A stretch of DNA of 64,000 nucleotides from Thalassospira lucentensis (GTDB lineage: Bacteria; Pseudomonadota; Alphaproteobacteria; Rhodospirillales; Thalassospiraceae), in NCBI RefSeq assembly GCF_001613805.1, contig NZ_LPVY01000013.1, positions 248,001 through 312,000 of the forward strand. Direction: 5' to 3'. The position numbers were made by a program, and so were the translations under genes. The notes beneath the pieces were generated by a model. That model searched no databases and was not told where the DNA came from. It saw only the letters and a list, made by a program, of their open reading frames with translations. Below, piece after piece: positions 47,451 through 57,158 of this stretch (within the stretch, counting starts at the first letter, position 1; every line of letters starts with the position of its first letter).

Positions 47451-47800
47451 CGAACAGACCTTGGGCCATTGCCAACCTCGCCGACGGACGGCTATCGGGT
47501 TCTCGGCTACGTCGCTCACTTTCGGGCGGTGGCGGCAACCTGCCTCTCCGGCGTTCAGACAAACCTCAGGCTCGCGCCAAACTCACCCACAAACGGTTTT
47601 CGGGCACATGGTCCTCACACTTGTCAGCCTCGTCCATCTTCGATGGGCCATGGCTTGCTGCTGCTGCCCCCGGCGACACTTCCTGTAACCGGTGAAGCCC
47701 GGACACATCTCGGGCCTCCGTCAGTTTGGCCCGCAGACGGACTTCGGGCGCATGGCCCCCACCTGTCCATCGTCGGCGGGCCGCAACTCACTGCTGCTCG
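47451..47800. repeat. Three degenerate repeat units
   Basis: Units starting near 47451, 47556 and 47700 share a core like C-GACGG--T-TCGGG plus flanking sequence. In one plus-strand frame they encode the related strings RTDLGPLPTSPTDGYR, QTNLRLAPNSPTNGFR and RTHLGPPSVWPADGLR. The frame is probably not translated. Confidence 0.45.
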
Positions 47801-48032
47801 CTGCTGCTCATGCTGTCATTGCCGCCGCTCCCGGCGGATTTAACGCTCCCTTGCCAAAAAGACGCACCTCTCCCGTCATGACAAATGACCGGGTTAGCCC
47901 CCTTCATCCTAGGGCAGAACGCCGCCGTAATGGCTCCGCCATCCGCCAATCAACATCCTGCGGGTCGCCCCGCCACCCGCTCTGCGTCTTTGTCCCTGCA
48001 TCCCGATTCCCTCTTTCATCCGCCCCAAACGC

Positions 48033-48065
48033 AAAAACCCGCGAGGCACAAGGCCTTGCGGGTTT
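48033..48065 (-). terminator. Terminator of the DMT exporter gene at 48162-49229
   Basis: AAACCCGC-G-AGGC and GCCT-T-GCGGGTTT pair. On the minus strand TTTTTGC follows the stem. Confidence 0.65.
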
Positions 48066-48161
48066 CGGTCCGGGTGCATTTCTCCCGTTGACTTTTATTT
48101 TATGCCATAGTTAAAAGAACAAATCAAGAACTTTTTTCGGGAAGCTTTATAGGCGGCTAGG

Positions 48162-49229
48162 CTAAGCCGAAAACTTTCGCGGGTTCCCTTTGCGCCCGAT
48201 CAACCGCCCGTCAATCACGGCAAGCCCCAATCCGATCACCACCATCCCGCCAATCTGGCGCAGTGCCAGTGTTTCGCCAAGGAACATAACACCCAGCAGG
48301 ATCGCACTGACCGGGATCAGGAAGGTGACGAGCAGAAGGTTGCTGGCCCCCGCACGGTTCAGAAGCTGGAAATACAGGATATAGGCCAGTGCCGTGCTAA
48401 ACGCCGCGATACCCAGAACGGCAAGGATGGTTTCGGTTTTGGGAAACGGTAAGTTCCAGGGTGTATCGATAAGGATACAAAGCGGGATCAGCATCAGGCT
48501 TGATGCGCTGGTTTGGCCTGCGGCCGTGAGGATCGGCGGGCTGTTTTTGAAGCGCCGGCCAAACACGCCCGCACACCCATAAGAGACTGCGGCCAGAAGC
48601 ACCGCAAATGGCGCAAGTGCGGCGATGTTTGTCACATTGCTTATGCTGGCTTCCACGGCACCGGGCAGGCCGATGACGATGATAACGCCAACAAAACCGG
48701 TCAGAACGCCAATCACCTTGCGGCGTGACAGCTTTTCATTTTTGGTCGCCAGATGGGCGATGATCAGGGTGAAAAGCGGTGTCGTCGCATTCAGGATTGC
48801 CGCCAGACCGCTTGCGATATGGGTCTGTCCCCAGACGATAAGGCAAAAGGGGATCAGATTGTTAAGCGCCCCCATGACAAGAAAACCCAGCCATATTTTC
48901 GGGTCATGCGGGATCGCGATATGGCGCAACAGGACCACCCACCACAGGATCATCGCGGCAATCGCCACCCGCCCCAGAACAAGGGTAAAGGGCGGCAAAT
49001 CGACAAGCGCGATTTCGGTAAAGAAAAACGACCCGCCCCACAGCACCGAAAGCACAATCAGCATTAACCAGCTCCGCCCATCCATGCGCGGGGACGGATC
49101 ATTGCTCTGGCTGATTTTTTCCGGTTCTGGCCGGGGTGCTTTCGGGCCTGCCGGAATACGCCTTGCAAGTGTGCGGTTGCGCTCCTGTTCCGGGTAAAGG
49201 GCAATCCATGTATCCGTGCTCATATCCAT
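48162..49229 (-). CDS. EamA-family (DMT) transporter
   Basis: About 355 residues with ten predicted membrane helices and two EamA repeats; VLWGGSFFF begins the first and SYGCAGVFGRRF the second. A hydrophilic N-terminal extension of about 48 residues precedes helix 1, so translation might begin at M49. Such proteins export metabolites or amino acids. It is divergent from nothing obvious; a LysR gene follows upstream on the same strand. Confidence 0.85.
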   Translation of the reverse strand: MDMSTDTWIALYPEQERNRTLARRIPAGPKAPRPEPEKISQSNDPSPRMDGRSWLMLIVLSVLWGGSFFFTEIALVDLPPFTLVLGRVAIAAMILWWVVLLRHIAIPHDPKIWLGFLVMGALNNLIPFCLIVWGQTHIASGLAAILNATTPLFTLIIAHLATKNEKLSRRKVIGVLTGFVGVIIVIGLPGAVEASISNVTNIAALAPFAVLLAAVSYGCAGVFGRRFKNSPPILTAAGQTSASSLMLIPLCILIDTPWNLPFPKTETILAVLGIAAFSTALAYILYFQLLNRAGASNLLLVTFLIPVSAILLGVMFLGETLALRQIGGMVVIGLGLAVIDGRLIGRKGNPRKFSA

Positions 49230-49326
49230 GATCCGTCTGAAATGTGGTGGTGACGGAATGGATATTAAAGCGTGCTGGCGTTGCTGGCTGGCCAGATTCG
49301 GACATCAACGCCAGCTATCAAAATGC

Positions 49327-50226
49327 TCAGGCAAAAAGCCGCATGCCGCGCTCTGCCGCCATTTTAAAACTGCTCACGACATGCTCCGCCAGGGCATCCT
49401 CTGCCGGGCCGGTGCCGGGCCGCTTGGCCAGGGTTATGCGGTATTCGCCAAGCTCGGGCAGGCCGTGGCGGGCATCAAGATGGATCAGTCGATCGGAAAT
49501 CACGCTGATCGGGACCGGACAGATCGCAAGGTCAGCCTCGGTCGCGGCAATCTGGGCCTGACAAAACTCGCTGGTATAGGCAACGCGGTAATTGATCCCC
49601 GCTTCGTCAAGCGCCCGCAATGCCATCGCCCGCCAATAACATCCCGGTTCGGCCAGTGCGACCGGAAGCGGGCGTTTTTCAATCGCCATTCCGTTGCGAG
49701 CACCAAGCCAGACAAGCGGTTCACTATGGATTGGCGGTTGCGGATCAAGTTCGGGGTCATAGCTGAAAACGGCGATATCGGTGGTGCCGTCGGCAATGCG
49801 CTGGCGCAGCCTTGCGGTCGGACCAAGAAAGACATCGACCTCGACATGCGGGTGGCTGATGGCAAAACGGCGCATGATTTCGGGAATGGCGATGATCCCA
49901 TTGTCGTTGGGCACGCCAAGCTGCACTTTCCCTGCAAAATCCGGAGTGCGGAAGCGTGACATGACCTCATCATTGAGCTGCAAAAGACGTCGTGCAAAAC
50001 CCAATAAAACCTCGCCATCCGGGGTCAGTCGCACCCGGCGGGGTTCGCGTTCAAACAGGCTGCATCCGACAATTTCCTCAAGCTTCTTGACCTGAAGACT
50101 GATGGCAGAGGCACTGCGATTGACCCGTTCTGCCGCGCGCGAAAAGTTGCCGGTTTCACAAATCGTGACAAAGGTCCGCGCCAGATCAAGGTCAAGATTT
50201 GGCAGGTTTCCGGGCAAAGAGGACAT
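49327..50226 (-). CDS. LysR-family regulator
   Basis: 300 residues starting MSSLPGNLPNLDLDLARTFV (a TTG at 50256 is also in frame). The winged helix-turn-helix is TFVTICETGNFSRAAERVNRSAS followed by ISLQVKKLEEIVGCSLFER in part. The remainder is a periplasmic-binding-like effector domain. The DUF1127 gene is transcribed away from it and may be a target. Confidence 0.9.
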   Translation of the reverse strand: MSSLPGNLPNLDLDLARTFVTICETGNFSRAAERVNRSASAISLQVKKLEEIVGCSLFEREPRRVRLTPDGEVLLGFARRLLQLNDEVMSRFRTPDFAGKVQLGVPNDNGIIAIPEIMRRFAISHPHVEVDVFLGPTARLRQRIADGTTDIAVFSYDPELDPQPPIHSEPLVWLGARNGMAIEKRPLPVALAEPGCYWRAMALRALDEAGINYRVAYTSEFCQAQIAATEADLAICPVPISVISDRLIHLDARHGLPELGEYRITLAKRPGTGPAEDALAEHVVSSFKMAAERGMRLFA

Positions 50227-50350
50227 GTGTGATTGCCAATTTATGAGTTTTTCCAATCAAAGATGTTAAATCTTCTCGTTTGTCTCATCAATAAGAAATC
50301 CTCATCATCTCGCTATCAGTGATTGGGAAAACTTGAAAAGGATGATGGCC

Positions 50351-50683
50351 ATGGCAGCGCAAATTTCATGCGAGCCGACGGTAGCCGCCAAAACCGACGT
50401 GACCAGCAGGTCCGATGGGGTGTGGGCCAGAATGACGGGTTTTTGGGCCAAATGGCGCGTGCGTCGCGAAGCGTATCGGCGGAACCTGCGCGAGGTTGAC
50501 GCTATGCTGGCGATGGAAGACTGGATGCTGCAAGACGTCTATGGTGTAGGGCATGGTGATGTGATCGCAGCCAAGCGCAGCCTTATGGCCAATCGGCACA
50601 ATCCCGGTTGGCGGCTTTCACTGTTTTTACAGGATCGCATAGAGGCAAACCGGAAGGAAAAGCAAAGGTGGAAAGGGCGATAA
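50351..50683 (+). CDS. DUF1127-like small basic protein
   Basis: Start placed at ATG 50351 because AAGGA lies nine bases before; earlier ATGs at 50342 and 50345 are in frame. About 110 residues, arginine-rich (WRVRREAYRRNLREVDAML), with the DUF1127-type helix pair AMEDWMLQDVYGVGHGDVIAAKR. DUF1127 proteins bind RNA and affect carbon and phosphate metabolism in related alphaproteobacteria; the membership here is by pattern only. Confidence 0.65.
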   Translation: MAAQISCEPTVAAKTDVTSRSDGVWARMTGFWAKWRVRREAYRRNLREVDAMLAMEDWMLQDVYGVGHGDVIAAKRSLMANRHNPGWRLSLFLQDRIEANRKEKQRWKGR

Positions 50684-50801
50684 AATTGGACATGAACGAT
50701 CTGTATTGCACCACCATTCTCTCGGTGCGAGTATCGCCCAAAGTGTCGTGATCACGGCGAATAAATGCCGTTACATACGGTAAAACATGGCGGGATTTGG
50801 A

Positions 50802-51797
50802 ATGAAGATCGCAATTCTTGACGACTATCTCGACAGCATTTTTCATTTGCCCTGTTATGAAAAGCTGGCCGGGCATGACGTAACGATCCTTCGACAGAAA
50901 TATGATGATCCGGCAGAACTGGCGCGCGCGATTGGCGATGCCGAGGCGGTCGTTCTTTTTCGCGAACGCACCAGGATCACTGATGAATTGCTGGCACATT
51001 TGCCAAATGTAAAACTGATCAGCCAGCGCAGTGCTTATCCCCATATTGATGTCGATGCCTGCACGAAACGCGGCGTGTTGCTGTGTTCGAAACAGGGGGC
51101 GGGCAAGGCACCATCCTATGCGGCGGCGGAAATGACATGGGCGCTGATCATGGCATCCGCCCGCCAGATCGTGGAACAGAACGCGTCGCTTAAAGCCGGA
51201 CAGTGGCAGATGGGGGTTGGCAAAACACTGCGCGGGCGAACAATCGGTATCCTCGGATATGGCAAGATTTCGCGCGTGGTCGCGGGCTATGCCAAGGCGT
51301 TCGGGATGAATGTGCTGGTCTGGGCGTCCGAGGCATCGCGCAAGGCTGCTACGGATGATGGCCTTGATGTTGCCGCGTCACGCGAGGCGTTCTTTGCAGC
51401 ACCCGATATCATCACGGTGCATATGCGCCTGACCCCGGAAACCCGTGGCACGATTACGGCCGATGATCTCGCACGGATGCGACCCGCAAGCCTGTTTGTC
51501 AACACATCGCGGGCCGGGTTGGTGGTGCCGGGGGCGCTTCTGGCGGCCCTTGATGCCGGGCGTCCGGGGAAGGCGGCGGTGGATGTGCTCGATACCGAAC
51601 CCCTGACCGACCCGCATGACCGGTTTGCCAACCATCCCAATGTTCTGGCAACCCCGCATGTCGGCTTCGTGACCGAGGATGAACTGGATATGCAGTTTGG
51701 CGATATTTTCGATCAGGTGGTCGCCTATGCCAATGGCGATCCGATCCATATGATCAACCCCGAAGTCTGGCATGGTCGCAAAGCCAAACCGGCATAG
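50802..51797 (+). CDS. D-2-hydroxyacid dehydrogenase
   Basis: 331 residues from MKIAILDDYLD. The NAD-binding fold shows GILGYGKISRVVAGYAKAFG, and the catalytic Arg (NTSRAGLVV), Glu (DVLDTEPL) and His (ATPHVGFVT) are in place. Reduces or oxidises a 2-keto/2-hydroxy acid; substrate unknown. It converges on a DMT exporter. Confidence 0.9.
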   Translation: MKIAILDDYLDSIFHLPCYEKLAGHDVTILRQKYDDPAELARAIGDAEAVVLFRERTRITDELLAHLPNVKLISQRSAYPHIDVDACTKRGVLLCSKQGAGKAPSYAAAEMTWALIMASARQIVEQNASLKAGQWQMGVGKTLRGRTIGILGYGKISRVVAGYAKAFGMNVLVWASEASRKAATDDGLDVAASREAFFAAPDIITVHMRLTPETRGTITADDLARMRPASLFVNTSRAGLVVPGALLAALDAGRPGKAAVDVLDTEPLTDPHDRFANHPNVLATPHVGFVTEDELDMQFGDIFDQVVAYANGDPIHMINPEVWHGRKAKPA

Positions 51798-51820
51798 GGG
51801 CGGCAACAGTAAGCTCGCAA

Positions 51821-51859
51821 TGAAAACGGCCGCCGGAAGGTCCCCGGCGGCCGTTTTCA
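51821..51859. terminator. Bidirectional terminator
   Basis: TGAAAACGGCCGCCGG and CCGGCGGCCGTTTTCA pair around a seven-base loop between convergent genes. Confidence 0.85.
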
Positions 51860-51860
51860 T

Positions 51861-52781
51861 TTATGCCTTTGCTGATTTGGCTGCTGCCGATTTGGCCGCT
51901 CTGGCTTTTGCGCCGGGCAGGCGGGCAAATATCGTGATATTGCCAAGGAAGATCATGACAAGCCCCGTCGCCCCAATCGGGGTCCAGACGTAGCCTTCAA
52001 GGAAGGTGGAAACCGTAAGGGCCACAACCGGGAAGAGCACGGTGACATAGGCCGCACGTCCAGCACCCACACGATGGACCAGCGCCAGATAGGCAATGAA
52101 GGCAACGACCGAGCCCGGAATGGCCAGATACAGAAGACCGCCGATATAGACCGGATCGGTCGGCATGACCGGCGTCTGACCGCGCAACAGGGCAAAGATG
52201 AACAGCAATACCGCACCATAGGCCATGCCACGCGCCACCGCATCGCGGTTGGGAATACCCATGGCGTTCAGTTTGACCGACACCATGTTACCCATGCTAA
52301 ACACCGCCGTTCCGCCAAGGGCGAACAAAAGGCCGGTGATGGCATGCGGATTATGCGACAGGGCATAAATCTGATTGGCAAACAGACAGGCAATACCGCC
52401 AAGGCCGAATGCCGCCCCAAAGACAAAGCGAAGACCCGGCCGCTGTCCATAAAAGGCCCAGTTGCCAAGCGCATTGAAAATGGTCGAGGTGGTAAAGATC
52501 ACCGCAACAATCCCCGATGCGATATAACCGGTTGCCGAATACATCAGGATAAAGTTGATGCCAAACAGCCCGCAGCCCAAAAGCACGATCCAAGGATGAG
52601 CCCGCCACGGAACCGGTCGCCATTTGCGTGACAGGATCAGAAAGCCGCACAGCACCACGGCGGCTAGCAGGAAGCGGTAGAAGATCGACATTTCAATCGG
52701 GATCGGCCCGATCTGAAGCTTGATCGCATACCAGGTAAATCCCCAGCAGGCCGTGACGATCAGAAAAAGCAGGGCGGTCAT
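51861..52781 (-). CDS. EamA-family (DMT) transporter
   Basis: Start MTALLFLIVTACWGFTWYAI (52781) gives 306 residues and ten helices in two EamA repeats. The C-terminus ends in a basic A/K-rich tail (AAKSAAAKSAKA). Function presumed metabolite export. It is divergent from an AraC regulator. Confidence 0.88.
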   Translation of the reverse strand: MTALLFLIVTACWGFTWYAIKLQIGPIPIEMSIFYRFLLAAVVLCGFLILSRKWRPVPWRAHPWIVLLGCGLFGINFILMYSATGYIASGIVAVIFTTSTIFNALGNWAFYGQRPGLRFVFGAAFGLGGIACLFANQIYALSHNPHAITGLLFALGGTAVFSMGNMVSVKLNAMGIPNRDAVARGMAYGAVLLFIFALLRGQTPVMPTDPVYIGGLLYLAIPGSVVAFIAYLALVHRVGAGRAAYVTVLFPVVALTVSTFLEGYVWTPIGATGLVMIFLGNITIFARLPGAKARAAKSAAAKSAKA

Positions 52782-53009
52782 GATAACGGGGCAACTCCGG
52801 TGACGAGAGGGGCAGGGCGAAAAGCAGGATAAGGTCGATATGTGGGGCATATCATTTGGCTGTTTATAGACCGTTTGGGGGTGATCAGGCTTTCACGAAC
52901 TTGCGGTGTTTTTCACAATCTTGCGCAAATCAATGCAGCCATTCGCACGACGGGCTTTGCAATATGGTGCCGCAATGCGATGATCAGACCTCAGAAACAG
53001 GACGTGCCG

Positions 53010-53903
53010 ATGTTTGTGCCCAATGGTCGATACCAGAATTTTGAAGTCTATAATCAGCTGATCGGTGATGCCGAACTGCTGAATGCGGGCGATTTTGGCG
53101 ACAGCATTTCGGCGGCACACTGGCGGCGCAACGCGGATGTCATGACCCGCTATACCGATCCCGACCATCACACCATCAGCCTCTATGTCAACGGTGGCAC
53201 CGGCATTAAACGCCAGATCGGACCTGATCCGCTAACCGGTGGCGGGCCGGGGCGCTGTTGTCTGATGCCGGCACATCTGACGTCGGATTGGGTGGTGAAT
53301 GGCGAGGTGGAGCTTTTCCACCTTTATATCCCGCATTCTGCATGGGAACGCGCGGTGGTCGAGGCGTTCGACATCGAACCCAACGCCGTCGAAGTCCCCG
53401 AAAAGACCTTTTTCCTTGATCCCCTGATCGAGCAGACAATCCGCCATGCCATGTTGCCGCTGGACTGGGATGCTCCGGCTGATCGTATGGCAATGTCGAG
53501 TGCGGGGCAGATGCTGATGGGGCATATGTTGCGCAGCTATTCGTCGAAACGCGATCTGGAATTCCGGGTGCGCGGCGGCCTGTCGCCGCAAATCAGACGC
53601 CGGGTGTTTGATTTTATCGAGGCCAATTTGGATCAGCCGTTGTCACTCGAACAGATTTCGGCCGAGGCGGGGCTTTCGCCCTATCACTTTGCGCGCATGT
53701 TCCGCCAGTCGGTGGGCGAGGCACCGCATAAATATGTTCTGCGCCGCCGGATCGAGGCCGCAAAGCAGATGTTGCGTGATCCGGCACGGTCGGTTGCCGA
53801 TATCGCGCATGCCACCGGCTTTTCAAGCCAGGCCCATCTGACCACAAGGTTCAGTGGCTTTACCGGACTGACCCCGGCAAAATTCCGAAGCGTCGCCCGG
53901 TAA
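53010..53903 (+). CDS. AraC-family regulator
   Basis: ATG 53010 follows AGGA by seven bases, giving 297 residues. An N-terminal cupin-like sensor is followed by the C-terminal AraC domain (LEQISAEAGLSPYHFARMF; SVADIAHATGFSSQAHLTTRF). It may control the divergent DMT exporter gene. Confidence 0.9.
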   Translation: MFVPNGRYQNFEVYNQLIGDAELLNAGDFGDSISAAHWRRNADVMTRYTDPDHHTISLYVNGGTGIKRQIGPDPLTGGGPGRCCLMPAHLTSDWVVNGEVELFHLYIPHSAWERAVVEAFDIEPNAVEVPEKTFFLDPLIEQTIRHAMLPLDWDAPADRMAMSSAGQMLMGHMLRSYSSKRDLEFRVRGGLSPQIRRRVFDFIEANLDQPLSLEQISAEAGLSPYHFARMFRQSVGEAPHKYVLRRRIEAAKQMLRDPARSVADIAHATGFSSQAHLTTRFSGFTGLTPAKFRSVAR

Positions 53904-53969
53904 CTGCGGGGCGTACATGTCTTGTGCCTGTAGACAAGAGATGGCGTCACAGAATAATTGGATTGGGCT

Positions 53970-55109
53970 TTATGCACCGCCCGCAAAGGGCACGGCATTT
54001 GGCCTTCCAAGCAGATACCCTTGCACATAGTCCACGCCATAACCGGTCAGGAAATCAAGTTCGCCCTGGCGTTCAATTCCTTCGGCAACGACATCGATGT
54101 CGAGCTGTTTGGCTAGGTCGATCAGCTTGCTGACGATGGCCTGTTTATATTTATCCTGATCAACATGGTCGATCAGATCCCGGTCGATTTTAATGATGTC
54201 GGGTTGCAATTGCGGCAGCATGTTCAGGGTCGAATAGCCCGATCCGACATCGTCCAGTGCAACCCGAAAACCTGAATCGCGATAGGATTTCAAAATCGCG
54301 CCAAGATGCTCGATACTCCGCACTTTTTCGGTTTCGATCACTTCAAAGATAACCTTGTTGCGATCCAACCCGCATTCCGAAACGACGTCAATCGTTGTAC
54401 GCAGGCAGGAATCCGGATCGTAGATCGAGCTTGGCGTAAAGTTGATAAACAGATTGCCCGAAATGCCAGCTTCGTGCGCGTTGCGAACATTTGCCGCACG
54501 GGCCGCCCGGTCAAGCTGGAACAATAAATCGGCTGATTGAGCCGCGCCAAACAACTTATCCGGAGTGATGACATTGCCGGTTTTATCGGTCCCGCGGATC
54601 AGGCATTCGTGCGCATAGGGCTTGGTGATGTTCTCAGCCGCAAAAATCGGTTGAAAAACGGATTTCAGGCGATTGTCCCGCAGCATGTCGCCCAACCATT
54701 CGGCGCCGATCTGTGCGCGAATGGCATCAAGCGATGTGACGCGCGCAATGTCGTCAAGTTGCGGTTCCATGCTGCCAGCCATAATCAACGCCTTGGTATC
54801 GGCGATTTCCTCGGGCAGCAGGTTTTCGGAAATTGCATCAATCAGCGGGCGCAGACCCGGACGAACATAATCAAGATAAAGCGTTGCAACCGATGCGCTT
54901 TTTTCTGCCGAATGCCCAAGCTTTTTGATATTGGCGAGAATTTTACCGGTTGTATGTGCAACGGGTGGCCAAAGGTAAAGGCGGCCTTCGCTTGGCGCAA
55001 TTTCCGGTATCTGATCGCACTTTTCGCAGAAGGTCAAAATCGTCTCCGCTTTTAGGTTTGCCCGCTTACCCGAAGGCCCGTCATCTTGCAAGATGATGAA
55101 TTCTTTCAT
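53970..55109 (-). CDS. EAL-domain c-di-GMP phosphodiesterase
   Basis: 379 residues. The C-terminal EAL domain (about 140-379) appears catalytically complete: ECLIRG in place of EALLR, NFTPSSIYD, FEVIETE, DDVGSGYSTL, KIDRDLID, VAEGIE and QGYLLGRP. The N-terminal 130 residues begin with EFIILQDDG and CEKCDQIP, with no known sensor motif. It lies 88 bases downstream of the cyclase gene on the same strand, so the two second-messenger enzymes may be coexpressed. Confidence 0.9.
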   Translation of the reverse strand: MKEFIILQDDGPSGKRANLKAETILTFCEKCDQIPEIAPSEGRLYLWPPVAHTTGKILANIKKLGHSAEKSASVATLYLDYVRPGLRPLIDAISENLLPEEIADTKALIMAGSMEPQLDDIARVTSLDAIRAQIGAEWLGDMLRDNRLKSVFQPIFAAENITKPYAHECLIRGTDKTGNVITPDKLFGAAQSADLLFQLDRAARAANVRNAHEAGISGNLFINFTPSSIYDPDSCLRTTIDVVSECGLDRNKVIFEVIETEKVRSIEHLGAILKSYRDSGFRVALDDVGSGYSTLNMLPQLQPDIIKIDRDLIDHVDQDKYKQAIVSKLIDLAKQLDIDVVAEGIERQGELDFLTGYGVDYVQGYLLGRPNAVPFAGGA

Positions 55110-55196
55110 TAAAACATATGGGATTGGGGTTTGGCAAAAAAGGCTAAATTTCGAGCGGCGCATTTAGCTGCGGACTGGCATATCGGAAAAACCGCT

Positions 55197-56795
55197 TTAC
55201 TCATCGGAGATGGTGAACAGGTCAACCGGTTGCTGGCGACCGCGAATGGCAAAGGAACCCAAGGCTTTAAAGGCAATTGTTCCGCCGGTGGCGGCATCGA
55301 CCAGTTCTCGGGTTGCGGCACTGATCAGAATTTCGGTGCCGGTTTCCTTGTTCATGGCTTCAAGGCGCGATGCAAGATTGGCCGTATCGCCCTGAATGGT
55401 GAAATCGATCCGGTCTCCCGATCCGACAGGGCCGGCAACCACCGGCCCGGAATGAATACCGATCCGTGTTTGGACATTCATGGTGCCCGCGAATTTATGA
55501 TGGCGGGTAATGTTTTGCATGGTGATGGCCGCCCGTACTGCGTTGGCAGCGTGATCAGGATCTTCGTGCAGGACATTGAACACGGCATGAAGCGCATCGC
55601 CGACATAGTTCAGAACCACACCGCGGTGATTGCGGATCGGTGCATTGACCAGATCGAAATATTCGTTCAGCAGGGCAATGACATCAGCCGGTTCCATATC
55701 CTCCGACAGGCGCGTAAAGCCGCTGATATCAGTAAACATTACCGTGGCAAAGCGAAGCTCGCCGGCCGCGCGGGGATCGCCGCTTTGTTCACGTTTCATA
55801 GCCAGTTCGACAACATCCTGACTGACATAGCGTTCGAACGCACGGCGCATTCGGTCTTTTTCCTCCAGCCCCGCAGCCATTCGATTAAATTCGAATGCCA
55901 GTCGGCTGACTTCATCGTCGCTGGTGACGGCGATACGGGTTGTGGTTTGTCCTGCGCCGATTTCACGCACGGCTTCGGTCAATTGTCCGATCGGACGGGT
56001 AAGGGTGCGGCTGATGAAAAACAGACACAAAACGGCAGCAGTTTCCGTTGCAATCACATCAAGGATCACGGCTTGCTCAACGCTTAGTCCCTGTGCTGCA
56101 CGGATATCGCGAAACAGCGTAATATCAAGCAGAATGGCTACCGATGAAATCATGGTCAGGGCCAGGATCACAATAGCCAAGCGTAATCCGATGCGCCCGC
56201 GTCCGGGATGATATTCAATTCCCCAAAGATCATGTGTCTGTTTGCGAATGATTTCAGCACAGTCGGCCGAGGCGAAAAACGCATAGATCGCAAAATGTGC
56301 GGCATAAGCAAAGCTGAACCATGACGCGGCGTAGATTTTGGTTGCCAGATCAACCTCTGGCAGGTCGGCCTGATTGACGTTGAAGGTGCCAAGACCGAAT
56401 GCGGCGAGGCAATAGGCAAGCCCGACCATGAAGGCCCATATTGCGGAAAGAACATGAAGCTTGCGCAGGCGCCGTAGGCCGGTACTGCGTTTGATGGGCT
56501 GCTGGTGCGCTAGTGCATTGATCATCCGCAAAATCGGTTGGAAAATCAAAATTGCCCCGGCGGTATTGAGGGCAACCAGAATAACGGCATTAATGATGGC
56601 CGCCCGCCAGATGACCGAAAAGTTGCCCGAGATGAGAACATAAGCGCCGGAAAAACACACATCGATGAAAGCCATGCCCGCCATCGACAGAATGTAACGG
56701 ACAAGCATGGCGTGACCGGGCGCAATGGTGCTGTCCGATACGGGGTGCCCGACAATGGGCGAGGAGGTGTGCGCGTGCCCGGTATCCGTTGTCAC
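55197..56795 (-). CDS. Membrane-bound class III adenylate/guanylate cyclase
   Basis: 532 residues. Six membrane helices lie in the first 270 residues, then a HAMP-like linker (TRPIGQLTEAVREIGAGQ) and the CHD catalytic domain (about 345-525). Metal aspartates are in FTDISGFT and VGDALHAVF, the purine-site Asp in RIDFTIQGD, and the transition-state Asn and Arg in NLASRLE. The position usually held by the base-specific lysine (K-x2-GD) reads N-Y-V-GD. Product cAMP or cGMP cannot be decided. Confidence 0.9.
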   Translation of the reverse strand: MTTDTGHAHTSSPIVGHPVSDSTIAPGHAMLVRYILSMAGMAFIDVCFSGAYVLISGNFSVIWRAAIINAVILVALNTAGAILIFQPILRMINALAHQQPIKRSTGLRRLRKLHVLSAIWAFMVGLAYCLAAFGLGTFNVNQADLPEVDLATKIYAASWFSFAYAAHFAIYAFFASADCAEIIRKQTHDLWGIEYHPGRGRIGLRLAIVILALTMISSVAILLDITLFRDIRAAQGLSVEQAVILDVIATETAAVLCLFFISRTLTRPIGQLTEAVREIGAGQTTTRIAVTSDDEVSRLAFEFNRMAAGLEEKDRMRRAFERYVSQDVVELAMKREQSGDPRAAGELRFATVMFTDISGFTRLSEDMEPADVIALLNEYFDLVNAPIRNHRGVVLNYVGDALHAVFNVLHEDPDHAANAVRAAITMQNITRHHKFAGTMNVQTRIGIHSGPVVAGPVGSGDRIDFTIQGDTANLASRLEAMNKETGTEILISAATRELVDAATGGTIAFKALGSFAIRGRQQPVDLFTISDE

Positions 56796-57158
56796 GGTGT
56801 GATCCTGTTGTTTTGCACGTTTTACGCGTCGCGTTGCCGCAGGGTTCAGTCACGGTTCCGTGTGATGCGGATTATTTCGTGTCTGTCGAAGATGACCGGT
56901 AAATGTGATGGGGCTTTGTACAGAATATGGCAGCTCCGGATCGCCGTTTTCGTGTTTGGAGCGGGGGGCTAATCATTTCCAAGTTTATTACAAGTCTCGG
57001 CCTGAAGAATTGATAAGTCTATTTAAGTAATTGATTTTAATGAATTTTAACAAGTTGAGAAATCAGTTGACAAGATTGATCTCGCATATCTAAAATTTCA
57101 AACAAACTAAAATATCAATTAATGGCAAAAACGCCAATCCAACGGGAGGACTTCCATA
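56796..57158. other. Intergenic region upstream of dctP
   Basis: No gene seen. The part from 56970 is AT-rich and holds the proposed dctP promoter at 57067-57096. The divergent cyclase promoter must lie in the left part. Confidence 0.6.
57067..57096 (+). promoter_or_regulatory. Candidate dctP promoter
   Basis: TTGACA (57067-57072) and TAAAAT (57091-57096) are 18 bases apart, about 63 bases before the start codon. Confidence 0.6.

Larger units (their letters stand above)
47150..48161. other. One-kilobase stretch with no convincing gene
   Basis: Several frames are open because the DNA is GC-rich, but none has a ribosome-binding site or a protein-like composition. It contains a decayed AraC-gene fragment (47230-47396), degenerate repeats (about 47451-47800) and a minus-strand terminator (48033-48065). 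Confidence 0.7.

Noticed and set aside
47211-47843. A 210-residue protein-coding gene
   Set aside because: No ribosome-binding site, unusual composition, and it crosses the decayed AraC fragment in an unrelated frame.
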